Positions 1 to 9,484 of a stretch of 64,000 nt of DNA are shown piece after piece. Position numbers and translations under genes: made by a program. Under the pieces are notes generated by a model. That model was not told the DNA's origin, did not search any database, and saw only the letters and a program-made list of their open reading frames with translations. Position 1 is the stretch's first letter, and the number at the start of each line of letters is the position of its first letter. Source of the stretch: Phaseolus vulgaris (lineage: Eukaryota > Streptophyta > Magnoliopsida > Fabales > Fabaceae); contig NC_023753.2 in the NCBI RefSeq assembly GCF_000499845.2, positions 21,483,932 through 21,547,931 of the forward strand, in the 5' to 3' direction.

Positions 1-1040
1 AACTAGTTACCCACTTCCGCGATCAAGCAGATCCAGACACAAACAAAATGGTGGAAAAAATCTGGAAAGTTTACGAAATTACCCACCTCCCAATCAATCA
101 AGACCACAACATGAACGACAAAAAATCAAGAATCTCCGATTACACATTACCTCAATCAAACACTCCATGCAATGCAATGCAGAGGAGGGATTCTTAAAAG
201 TCGGGACTCACTTCCCAAGTTAAAGAGAACAAGTAGCACTAGGCCTAGGTGGAGCTTCATTCCAAACCCAATAACAAAGCAATTTTTAAACTTCCTAACA
301 ACATGCAAGCCTCAACAACAGAAATACTGCAAGAACGGAATCATTGCTTACAAAAAAAATTAAAAAGTATATACCAAATTACAACATTGTTTCCTAATTC
401 TTCAGCAATTAGAATAAATATCTAAATATCAGTCAAACGCAGCCCTCTTCTCACACTATAAACCTTTCAATCCGCAAACTACAATTCACATTTGCAGAAT
501 TAAAAAAGAAAATCCAATAGCGATAACAAGTTCCCCTTCATTCAACAGTCCACGCACACTTGCGGTGAACACATTATCATTATCAACAACAACATAAACA
601 GCGTCGTCATTTCTTTATACCTTCCATCTCGGGAGCATCTGAAGGAGGATCCGGCATCACCTCGTCCTGCTGCAGCACCACATCACCACAACAACAGCAA
701 CGACGTCAGAATCATCCGCCAATAATAAAAACAAAATTATAGCACTAACTAAGCAAAAGAACAATCCAAAACAAAAAACCGCCAATCAAGTTCAATTGAG
801 AAGAAAAAAAAATCGTATCGGTGATTGTCATTAAATTCGTATTGGCCGTATAAAGAAAAGCAAGCGAGTGTTGATTATCACGTCTAGTGGCAGAGGCGGC
901 ATTGGTGTGGTGTGGTGTGGCGGTTACAATTGAATGAACAGCGAGAACAGAGTGGACACTGAAAAACCAAAACCCCAACTGAACAATAGGGGAGAGTGAC
1001 GCGAACAGTTATAAATATAGAGAGAGAAAGGATATGATAT
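1..1040 (-). promoter_or_regulatory. Possible promoter and 5' end of a minus-strand gene leaving the window
   Basis: On the minus strand a TATA-like element (CTATATTTATAAC, around 1021-1009) is followed by a pyrimidine-rich leader. About 350 bases on, an open stretch encodes MPDPPSDAPEMEG before a GGTATAAAG that could be a splice donor (around 620-660). The rest, down to position 1, reads like leader or intron. No family is recognised, and the main gene body would lie left of the window. This could equally be non-coding; it is reported only because the promoter, leader and short exon fall in the right order. Confidence 0.25.
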
Positions 1041-1968
1041 GAAGAAGCAAATGACGTATATTTTATTGATACAAAGGACTTGTCACTTGCGTTAGTCAAG
1101 TCTTTATCAGTACCATGATTGTGATATGAAGGATAATTTGGGAATTCTAAACTACATGCACATACTAATACTAATATAACAAACACCCCATGTGTACTGC
1201 CTATAACAAGACTTTCCTTATCACTTTCAAAATATTTTTTATGTTAATTTTTAATTTAAATTTTATATATTTTAGTGATTTATAAATATAAAATTGTTAA
1301 GTTTATAAATGTTTGAATACGTATCAATGTCATAATTAAAAAAACATAAAATTGGTAGCATTTAAATAAAAAATTATGTTATACTTTTCTATTTGATAAA
1401 ACTTTTTTATATGTTGAAGAATTGTCAATATTTTTCTATAAATTAAAATATATATGATTATTATGTGTATTGAATTTTGAGTCTTGAATTTTGTAATTCT
1501 GCCTAATTCCAAAAAAAGGAACTTTTTTGCTGTGGGGATTTTTGAGTCTTGAATTTCAAATTGTGTGGAACTTTTATAAGTAAAATTTATATGTTTATGA
1601 TGTGTATTGAATTGAGTCTTGATTACTTTTCTCTTTCAATATTAAGGGTCAATAGCAAATTTGATCTAGTGATTTTTAAAAAAGTCATTTTCGTTCTAAG
1701 TTTTCTTGTAATTGTGTTTGGTATCTTCTGATAAATTGGCATGAACAATGTTAAGTGGTGATGATGTGACACATAGAGTAACATTGTTATACACACATGG
1801 ACTATAGAGTTAGGTATAGATGGAATGTACACGTAGGTTAGGTAATGGTTAGGTTTTAGGGTGAAATTTGCCCTTTTTATGTATGTTATGCGGTGTTGTT
1901 CTCTGCATTGAGCGTTTCTTAAAGGTTGATTTGTGGAGGGGGTGAAAGCTTTGTTTCAGTGCACATGA
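1041..1968. other. AT-rich non-coding stretch; right part resembles a MULE terminal region
   Basis: No gene is supported here. Two imperfect copies of a phrase containing TTGAGTCTTGAATTT lie near 1470-1560, and a related TTGAATTGAGTCTTGATT follows near 1608-1625. From about 1640 the composition resembles the subterminal part of legume Mutator-like elements, which fits the GRF gene that follows. No matching terminal inverted repeat was found at the far side, so the element boundary is not set. Confidence 0.3.
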
Positions 1969-2481
1969 ATGTCTAGGTATCAGTCTTTATCATTGTGTAG
2001 CTGTAATAGATGGTGTCTGCAAAAGCACAGTAAATTTGGTCATGGTGGTGCGAGCAGGAGTGTCTTTGTGGCATCCATTTGCCATTGTGAAGATTTTGTT
2101 GTTCTAAGAATAAAAACTATAAAAAAAATGTTGGGAATCAATTTTTGGAGTTGTCTTAAGTACGAGGTGAGATTTATTAAACTTTGTTTCTTACAAACAT
2201 ATGCATCTTTTGTCCAAGTTATTGATTCGTTTGGTTTTATGGTTTTGTTGAAAAATAGAGTATGAGTTGCATAGTGTTGCGTTGTAATTTCTTCAAATGG
2301 TGCATTGAAGAAATTGGTGATGAAAGGAATGCAATTATTTCTAAACAAAGAAATTAAGATATGTAATTTAGAAAAACGTTTGAAGGTGTCTACAAAATGG
2401 ATTCAGATGTTATTAATGGTAGTGTGTTTTATTGTTGTAATTAACATTATAATGTTGTCAATGTTGTTAAAATTTCCATGA
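1969..2481 (+). pseudogene. GRF zinc-finger protein, degenerate (MULE-associated second gene)
   Basis: The reading starts with MSRYQSLSLCSCN, followed by a GRF-type zinc finger: CHCEDFVVLR, then a spaced NFWSCLKYE (about 2077-2166). After a probable intron beginning GAG|GTGAGA at 2167 and ending ...GCATAG at 2274, the family continues as CNFFKWCIEEIGDERNAIIS, a coiled stretch EKRLKVSTKW and a hydrophobic tail VVCFIVVINIIMLSMLL that looks like a membrane segment. This order (GRF finger, CxFFKW, coiled coil, C-terminal membrane helix) is that of the At4g04775-like plant proteins. The frame changes at the intron and again near 2357, so the copy is broken. It points toward the transposase remnant at 2983-5570, a convergent arrangement like mudrA/mudrB. 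Its function is unknown; transposon ancestry is inferred from position. Confidence 0.6.
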
Positions 2482-2554
2482 GAAATGTTTTTGTCTTTTT
2501 TGGTACTATGATGTAATGACTTTATATAATCTTCAGTTCAAGTAATGAATATTT

Positions 2555-2885
2555 GAGGTTGTTGTCATATTTGATTTTAGCATAATGTAAATTGTATTAA
2601 TCGACGTTAAGGTTGTTGCCATATTTCATTTCAATATAATGTAAATTGTATTAATTAAAAGGTGGGTTTGTGTTGTGCTAAGAAGCAAAGTAATTTACCA
2701 TACACTGCAAAACACTAAATATTAATTACAATTGTACTTAAGAAGATATTGTCATAATTAAGTCATTCGTAATTGTACTGAAATAAGACATTGTCATAAT
2801 TAAAAGAATAATAATTGTACTTCCAAAATACAATCATAATTAAAAATAATAATAATTGTACTTCAAAATACAATGTCATTTGAAA
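2555..2885. repeat. Short degenerate tandem repeats between GRF gene and transposase
   Basis: A unit of about 54 bases built on GGTTGTTG(T/C)CATATTT...ATAATGTAAATTGTATTAAT occurs twice (about 2557-2662). It is followed by three to four imperfect copies of an AATTGTACTT...TACAATGTCATAATTAA motif (about 2731-2880). They occupy the gap between two converging coding remnants, as expected for the central non-coding part of a MULE. Confidence 0.5.
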
Positions 2886-2982
2886 TCATTCAGGGTTTCC
2901 AAATGTGCCCCTCCTATTTTGCAATTTAAGTCTAGTGTTGGGTTTGGACAAGGTTGAAGTTGATCTTATTGTCCTTTAAATG

Positions 2983-5570
2983 TTATGAGAAGGTGATTCT
3001 TGTCCTGGTTGAGATGTTGGGTGAATGAGGTGGTGTAGCTAGATTAGTTGAGGTTATTGGTTGAGTAAGTGAGGATGGTGGATGTGGTATAGTTGGATTA
3101 GCTGAAGTTGTTGCCTGAAGTGGTTGGGTTGGAATGGTTGAGGTTGATGATTAAGAAGATAGTTGAGTTGGAAGTTGAGGAAATCACTTCCTGTTGTGCC
3201 CAAGCCTTTGACATATACCACAATTTTTACGTAATCCAAATTGGCCTAATTGGGTCTTGTTCTTCATTAATTCTTGTGATTCCAACCTTATTTTCTTCTT
3301 AGGTATTCCATGCAACCTCTTCTTCAATGGTGGGAGTACATCAAGTCATTAGTTGTCTCCCACAAATGTTGACTACTAATGGGAACTAACCACAATAACT
3401 AACCCCTCAGACTTTCCTTGGGCTTCGGTACACTTAACCCTAACTTTCCTATTATCATTCTTGATGATTCTTTTTAATTTTTCCCTGAATAGACAACGTA
3501 TGTTATTATTGTTGAACAAGATGTTTTGATGCCTCCAAATCTGTGTGAAAAGCTTGAAGACCCTACTGCTATGTGTTTGTGTGTGTTGTCTAGTAGTTTT
3601 TGACTTGTTAATTCACTCCATGTATTGATTCAAGCTCACATGATTCTTTATCTCTTTTAAAAGAAGTGTTTTTTCAAGAGCTATAAAATTTCAACCTATT
3701 GAATTGTCGAAACAACCTATTGTTCACTTAGTGGTTTTCAAAAAGATTTGGAAAAGTTTTGCTTTGTTTTGTCTTTTTCTATCAAACTGAAACAATCGGT
3801 TATTTCGATAAAACAACCTAATGTTTTTATGAAATCCTTAACAGAAAATTTATTTCAATCTATTGTTTAGGAAAATAATATGTTGTCTTTATAACAAAAT
3901 TATTAAGTGTTTGAAACTATTTTTAAATGATTCCAACTTATTTTAATTAATGATCTAACGACTTTGACCACTTGGTTGAGTCTATATAAAGGATTATTGA
4001 TATTCTTTTCAAGAAACTAAGAAAGAAAGATTATTAAAAACGTTTTTTTAAGAAATCAAGAGCTTTGGATCATCACTTGTGTGTGGAATATGATTGGGTG
4101 TTTGTATACTTCTGTACTATAGCTCTGTAAAGCACAGGTGTATCATATTCTCTTCTCTTTGAACATTGTATTTTTGTGTGTTATTGTTTGTATAAGGCAA
4201 TTTTAGAAAAGTGATTTTGAAAATTGTGGTGTTGTCAAGGAGTGGTGTGTGTTCTTAAAGGGTTCAAGATCATCACTCTTGGTGTGTGTTTTGTAATCTA
4301 GGTTTGATTACATAGTGAATTCTCAGTGGTTAGCTGAGAACTAGATGTAGCTCTTGGTTAAGAGTGAACCAATATAAACCTTTGTGTGTGAATCTCTTTA
4401 TCCCTTCTCTTTTACACTATTTTAATCATTGTTCTTTCTCTACTAGTATAAACAACCTGTTTTTTCGAGAAAACAATCGGTTGAATTTCTGTAAAGAACA
4501 TTAAAACTAAACTTGTATCTAGTTGAACAGAAAATCAATTGGTTCATTTTTTAGATCCTTTCACTCTACTTCCAAACTTTACGAAAATCTTGTGAAAATA
4601 ATTTACCCCCTCTTATTTAGGGCGCTAATTCTAACAATTATTGCATCTTTGAAAGCTTCATTGTTTATGAAATAGGTACCTAAGTCCCAAAGGAAATTTG
4701 TCATGTTATTAGGCATTGTAAAAGAGGGAAATTGACCACCACTACTTCCTGACCCATCATCACCTTTTTCACTTTCATCCAATTGTCCAATTCCTTTGAT
4801 TACCATTCATGGCAATCCTCTATCATTCACATGTATATCTTTAGTTGGGTTATCATCATCACCCAATGATTGTAAATCATCTGCAGAATTGGGTTCACAA
4901 CCTTCCATGGGATTGTTTGCATCCCCTTTACTTTTCTACCTCTTCGTTTTTGAAGTAGCCCTAACTGCATCAACATCTTCAACCTTAACAAACCCATCAA
5001 CTAATCCCTCACATGTTGCTTTCTCAACCTCACTCTCAACTTCAACTTCCATAAATTCAGCATTGGGCTCCCTTAACGATGAAGAATTGTGTGACACATG
5101 GTCAATATCATAATCCACCACATCATCACCCTCCCCAACATCACCCTCCTCAACAAGATAAGCTTCTTCAACATGACCATCTCAATAGAAGCCTCCTCTA
5201 CATCAACTTCCTAACCATGACCCTCATCAACATGACCTTCTGCCCACTCACCATATGCATCATCACCATCACCCTCATCAACATCAGACTGATCACCTTC
5301 GTCCTCTTAACCCTCACCTTCACCCTCATCACCATCATTGTGATAGTTAGGCTTGCTTTGTACCCCTTTATCATTACCACTTTCAACCCTTTATTTTATG
5401 AAAATTTCATCCACAACATGGGCCTCTGACACATTGTATACAACAAATAAATGTACTTCACCATATATGTTTGCAATGTTCATAATAACAATTGCACCAC
5501 TATCATTAAACAATAGGTGCAACTTTTCTTCCAACACACAACACCCTCCACGTGAATACCACAACTCCTT
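2983..5570 (-). pseudogene. Mutator-like (MULE/MuDR) transposase, internally deleted and interrupted
   Basis: Reading on the minus strand from about 5570: an N-terminal MULE domain (LLFNDSGAIVIMNI, GEVHLFVVYNVSEAHVVDE), an acidic Asp/Gly/Glu linker (GDQSDVDEGDGDDAYGEW), VEVESEVEKATCEGLVDGF, then the MuDR motif WDLGTYFINNEAFKDAII (about 4700-4640). The frame is broken there by the solo LTR at 3510-4636 and resumes near 3470 as IIKNDNRKVRVKC. It then jumps directly to the C-terminal linker LPPLKKRLHGIPKKKIRLES and a zinc knuckle CGICQRLGHNRK (about 3200-3225), where a stop codon stands at the position of the next residue, and a Ser/Thr/Pro-rich tail. The whole DDE catalytic core is missing and several stops are present. 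It is therefore a dead, internally deleted element; the domain calls rest on remembered MULE sequences. Confidence 0.75.
3505..4641 (+). mobile_element. Solo LTR (copia-type style) with 5-bp target duplication, inserted in the MULE
   Basis: The LTR spans 3510-4636 (1127 bp). It begins TGTTGAAC and ends TTCTAACA, so its ends are TGTT...AACA. ATTAT stands on both sides (3505-3509 and 4637-4641), a perfect 5-bp target-site duplication. A TATA-like box (GTCTATATAAAGG near 3979) and a CCCCCTCTTATTTAGGGCGC-type 3' end are typical of legume copia LTRs. There is no internal region or second LTR, so this is a solo LTR left by LTR-LTR recombination. The left and right flanks both encode the MULE transposase N-terminal domain, which confirms the insertion site. 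Confidence 0.85.
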
Positions 5571-5575
5571 AACTG

Positions 5576-5803
5576 TTAATTTCCTTTAAAGTATCTTCTT
5601 CCTCTTTGGGGTCTATCATAGGCCACTTCTAGCCTTTGGAGTCTCTCCTCCATTTGCCTCATCTCTTCATCCTTTTGTGCTATAGATCTTTTTGCTGCTG
5701 CCAATTCACCCATAAGGAATGTCTTTAGAGGAGATTGGGGTTTAAAAGATTCTCCACTTGAAATATGAGCCACAAAAACAAAAAACAAAAACACAAGTGA
5801 CAA
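5576..5803 (-). pseudogene. Remnant of a retrotransposon gag N-terminus
   Basis: A minus-strand frame contains MGELAAAKRSIAQKDEEMRQ followed by MEERLQRLE, a coiled coil, and ends in the basic run RPQRGRRYFKGN. This coiled-coil-plus-arginine-rich start resembles the gag start of legume gypsy-type elements. It stops exactly where MULE sequence begins, so it is probably truncated at the junction. It belongs with the minus-strand LTR and primer-binding site at 6811-7428. No capsid, protease or polymerase domain follows. Confidence 0.45.
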
Positions 5804-6810
5804 ACAATTGGAGAAAAGAAGTTAGTAAAAAACAAATTGAAGGTTGCGTCACTTGTATAAACTCACTCCAACACTCAAAACAAAAAATTTCCTCCCTTAG
5901 CAAAGTCTTTCTTGTGGATGAAAAAACTCTCAAATAAAAAGGTCAAAGCCTTCAACACTTGATCTCAAAGGAAAACCACCACAAAACTTGAAGGAAAGAA
6001 AAAGAAAAGACAAACAAGAAAAAAGCTAAACCAAAATATTGAGAAAGAGATGTAAGACAAAACTTGAAAAGGAAGACAAACAAGAAAAGACACACAAAAA
6101 GACTCTAAGAGACTTACTAAACTTTTAACTATGAAACTTTTTCTTTAGAATTTGTTAAAGCAAAAGGATAAAAAATTCCAGAAGGTTGAAAACAATTTGC
6201 CAATCAAGTTGAGTCCATATTTGGAAAATGAATTGTCTTTGCAATTGAAACCTATAGATGCGTTTTCTTTGAAATTTCTTTGCTGTTTTTTTTATACTAA
6301 TTGTGACCTATGGAAAGAAATGACCATAGTTTGCATCATGCATATTTTTCAAGAACTTTCAATTTGCACAATTTTTTTTTTGGTTCAATTTAAATTGAAC
6401 ACTTGAAATCATGTGGTTGAAACTTTAAATCTACTTCTACTAAAAACAAGTTTCTAATTACTTTGCAAACTTCAAAATTAAAAGCAAGTAAGTAGAATCA
6501 AAACAAGGACTCCTAGAACACTAATGAACATAAGACTCAAAGTAAAAGGCAAGATCAACAAAAGACATAACAAGAAACATATTCAAAAGCGAAATAAGCT
6601 ATGAATATAAAATGGTCGAAGAAAAATATTTGCAAGAATTAAAGGGTTGGAAAATAAAATGCAAGAAAATAAAGAGAAGAATGTAAAGGTACTTGAATTT
6701 AAAGACAAGAAAGTAAATGTACTTGAATTTAAAGACAAGAATTAAAGGTGCTAGAATGTAAAGAAATTGTAAAGTGTCAAATCAACTCAAGCAAATTAGA
6801 CATAAGAACC

Positions 6811-6826
6811 TAAGCTCTGATAAACA
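6811..6826 (-). other. Primer-binding-site-like sequence (initiator Met tRNA)
   Basis: On the minus strand TGTTTATCAGAGCTTA lies a few bases after the inferred LTR end. It differs from the usual TGGTATCAGAGC by an extra base and a G-to-T change. It supports the polarity of the truncated element. Confidence 0.45.
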
Positions 6827-7428
6827 CATGATGTGAGTTGATTTTAGGATTGTTCATTTAGGTGACACTTTAGATTTATGATTGAGATTTTTAGGCAATT
6901 AAGAGTGAAAACCTAAGGAAAATTTCCACTGGACATTAACTTAACCTAGTGGTTAAGTAGATGTGAAGGTTCATTTCACAAAGGCAAAAGGAAAAAGACA
7001 ATTATAATGTGAAGATGATGACAAGAATATGGTGCAAAATTTAAGCATGGAAAGTAATGACAAAGACAATAACTGAATGAACAAAAGGAAACCAAAAGAA
7101 GAACATATTTATGAATTGAATGGAAGGAAAAGATGAAGGAAAAAGGAAGCTTATGAGAAATGGAGTTTGAGATGATGAGCACGCCACTTGGATGATGAAA
7201 TAACTCCAAGATAAGTGTTGGAAGTCGCCACTTGAGAGCTCTCAAATTCTCACAAGATAAGACTAAAGACTAAGAGGAACAAGCCTCACTAGCATCTCAC
7301 ACAAAATGTGCAGAATAACTTCTCTATTTCATTCAACTTGTCAATACAGTGAGGGCACATAGGGTCGGTTCACTCATTTTGAGCTAGCTGAAGCACAAGC
7401 TTGTTTTCTTTCCAGTTGAAGCCTCACA

Positions 7429-9484
7429 ATACGCCACGTGTAAAACATACTTCTTTATGTAAATTTGATTTTTTGATTTTTTTTTCAAAAAAATCGGGAG
7501 AGTGACACGTGGCAAGTATTACTATTTTTGTTCCCTTCAATTGTTATATATATATATGTTGATGGATCATTGAAGATTTCTTACTTAAACCATGCCATGG
7601 AAGGTATATTATGCTACATAAAAATTGAAACAAACCAATTTATTAATTTTTAAAACACATATAATATAATTTTATTAGAAAAACTAGCAAATACAAAATT
7701 TTCAAATAGTCAAATTTTATTTTTTTAATCAAGTTTTTTATTATTTGTATTTAAATAATAATTTATTTTTCTTTCATTATAATAGCGTTCTTGCTAGTAG
7801 AGAAATCCCAGTAAAGAAAATATTAGAATTGGTAAATAAAAATAGCAATATAAGAATGAATTGTTAAAAAATGCAAAATGAGCCAAACCGTGGGTTGATT
7901 CAGATTTTATATTACATTCAAATCATATCAATTTGATATCCTTTTAACCTAAAACGAACCCAAATCGTTATGTATCTCATTCTAGAATGTATGTATTTTT
8001 TATATTCTAAAATATCCATTTCATATGACTCATTCTGAAATGATAATTGAAAAGGGGACAATAAGAAATCCGCCAGATAAGAAGAATATTAACATTCATG
8101 AGATCTTACTAATTTAGAAATAACAGGTAAGAAATGTGTAAGAAAGAGAGAGTTAGAAATAGATGGCATTTAATTTGTATTAACATGTGACAGTGACACC
8201 TCGAAAATGGCTTCTTCACTAACCAAAAAAGGAAAACAGTAAAAACTGGAAGAGTATTTTTTGGCATATTTATGGGATGTTGTTGGTTTGATCCATTCTA
8301 AAGCTAAGAGAATTGTTTGTTTCACTACTTCAACCATGTCAAGTTAAAACCGAAAGGCCAAGGTTGTCACAGTAATACGTGACTAATCACATTGTTAATA
8401 ATTTAAGGATATAATATGCCATATTATTATCACGTACCTTAACCTTTGAACAATATAATAATATTATGTTCCTTGGTCCAAATGCCGGCAGGCACAGCTA
8501 CTTCAAACCTTGTTCAACTTGTATATCGACCATGTACATACGCAAATAGTCTTCTCAGAACTTTCCTCTTGTTCTCGTTGGAGACTTTCTTCCCTACATG
8601 GCTTGAACATCTTGGCACATTCCTCATGTCCATCTCACAGACGCTTCTTCTTTCATCAAAACTCAAGTCAAAGCCTATTGTCAAACAGTTTTCGTTTCAT
8701 CAGAATTTGAGTTGTTATGCAGCCACGCACACGTGCTAACTTCTCTTTGTGCACTGCTGTCACCTGCTAGAGCCTTACCATAACCCCATCTCTGGAAAAT
8801 TTGCAGTGTGGTTGAAGGAAAGAAGGGAAAGAGGAACTAAGGTCAAAGGTGTAATATTTTGGAAAATTTTAATCTGGGGTTATCGTGATCAGGGTTATGC
8901 TTTGATTCTTGTTACCTTTTAGATGTTGACTTGATATGTGGTTATTTATTGAGTGATATTCGAAGTGGTGGGTTAAGTTTGTTGGGTATGTGTACTTTTC
9001 TGCCGTTTTCTTAGTTGGTCAACCTACATGCACAAATGTATATTTCTTGATGGGATATTCAGTTGTGTATGACACAACTACTTGATTCAAAAGGATGGTA
9101 GAAATGTTAAACTTTTTTCTTAATCATTTTCCGTGAGGGATTCCTCGTTAATCTTTGACCATTCTTATGCTCTAGTTGTGCTTAAAATTATGCACGTATT
9201 GATTTAGAAATACCGGTTGAGGTTAAAATTTTAGATTTATTTTGCAAATCGAATCGGTGGTTAGTTAAATCCCAGTGTACCTAAATGATGGCCTATGCTG
9301 AATATTGACTTCACCTTGATAGGTTCGTTGTTTTTCCTGCAATTGTTTGGTTGTAAATCTTATCAGACTATTCTTGTACTTTCCAATTGTCAACAGATTA
9401 TGGTTTTGGTTCCTTATATGTTAAGTTGTATTGCTTCCGATAAAATTCCATTTAAGCTTTCTTTGTTGTGATTGCACCTGACAG
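7429..9484 (+). promoter_or_regulatory. Upstream region of the LIN/CERBERUS gene with probable 5'UTR intron
   Basis: No coding frame here is convincing. Two G-box elements stand in inverted arms, GCCACGTGT (7432-7440) and ACACGTGGC (about 7506-7514), separated by A/T runs. A TATATATATATATG run lies near 7546. The sequence just before the LIN start codon, TTGCACCTGACAG|ATGGC, is a good 3' splice site, so the last 5'UTR intron probably ends at 9484; a candidate donor is AAAG|GTGTAA near 8849. The transcription start is not located. Confidence 0.4.

Larger units (their letters stand above)
5570..7428 (-). mobile_element. Truncated minus-strand LTR retrotransposon (5' LTR, primer site, leader, gag start)
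   Basis: The stretch 6832-7428 behaves as an LTR: on the plus strand it starts TGTGAG and ends CTCACA, a short perfect inverted pair. Just inside it, the minus strand reads TGTTTATCAGAGCTTA (6826-6811), close to the initiator-Met tRNA primer-binding site TGGTATCAGAGC. Beyond lies an A-rich leader of about 1 kb without open frames (5810-6810), then the gag-start remnant. The 3' part of the element and its second LTR are absent, and the far end abuts the MULE at about 5570. Flanking duplications could not be found. Confidence 0.5.

Noticed and set aside
4796..5429. Overlapping plus-strand open frames rich in Thr, His and Pro
   Set aside because: They are the complement of the acidic Asp/Gly-rich linker of the minus-strand MULE transposase; low-complexity shadows.
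8446..8739. Two overlapping open frames upstream of LIN
   Set aside because: No family resemblance; the position fits the LIN leader or promoter, and the composition is not codon-like.
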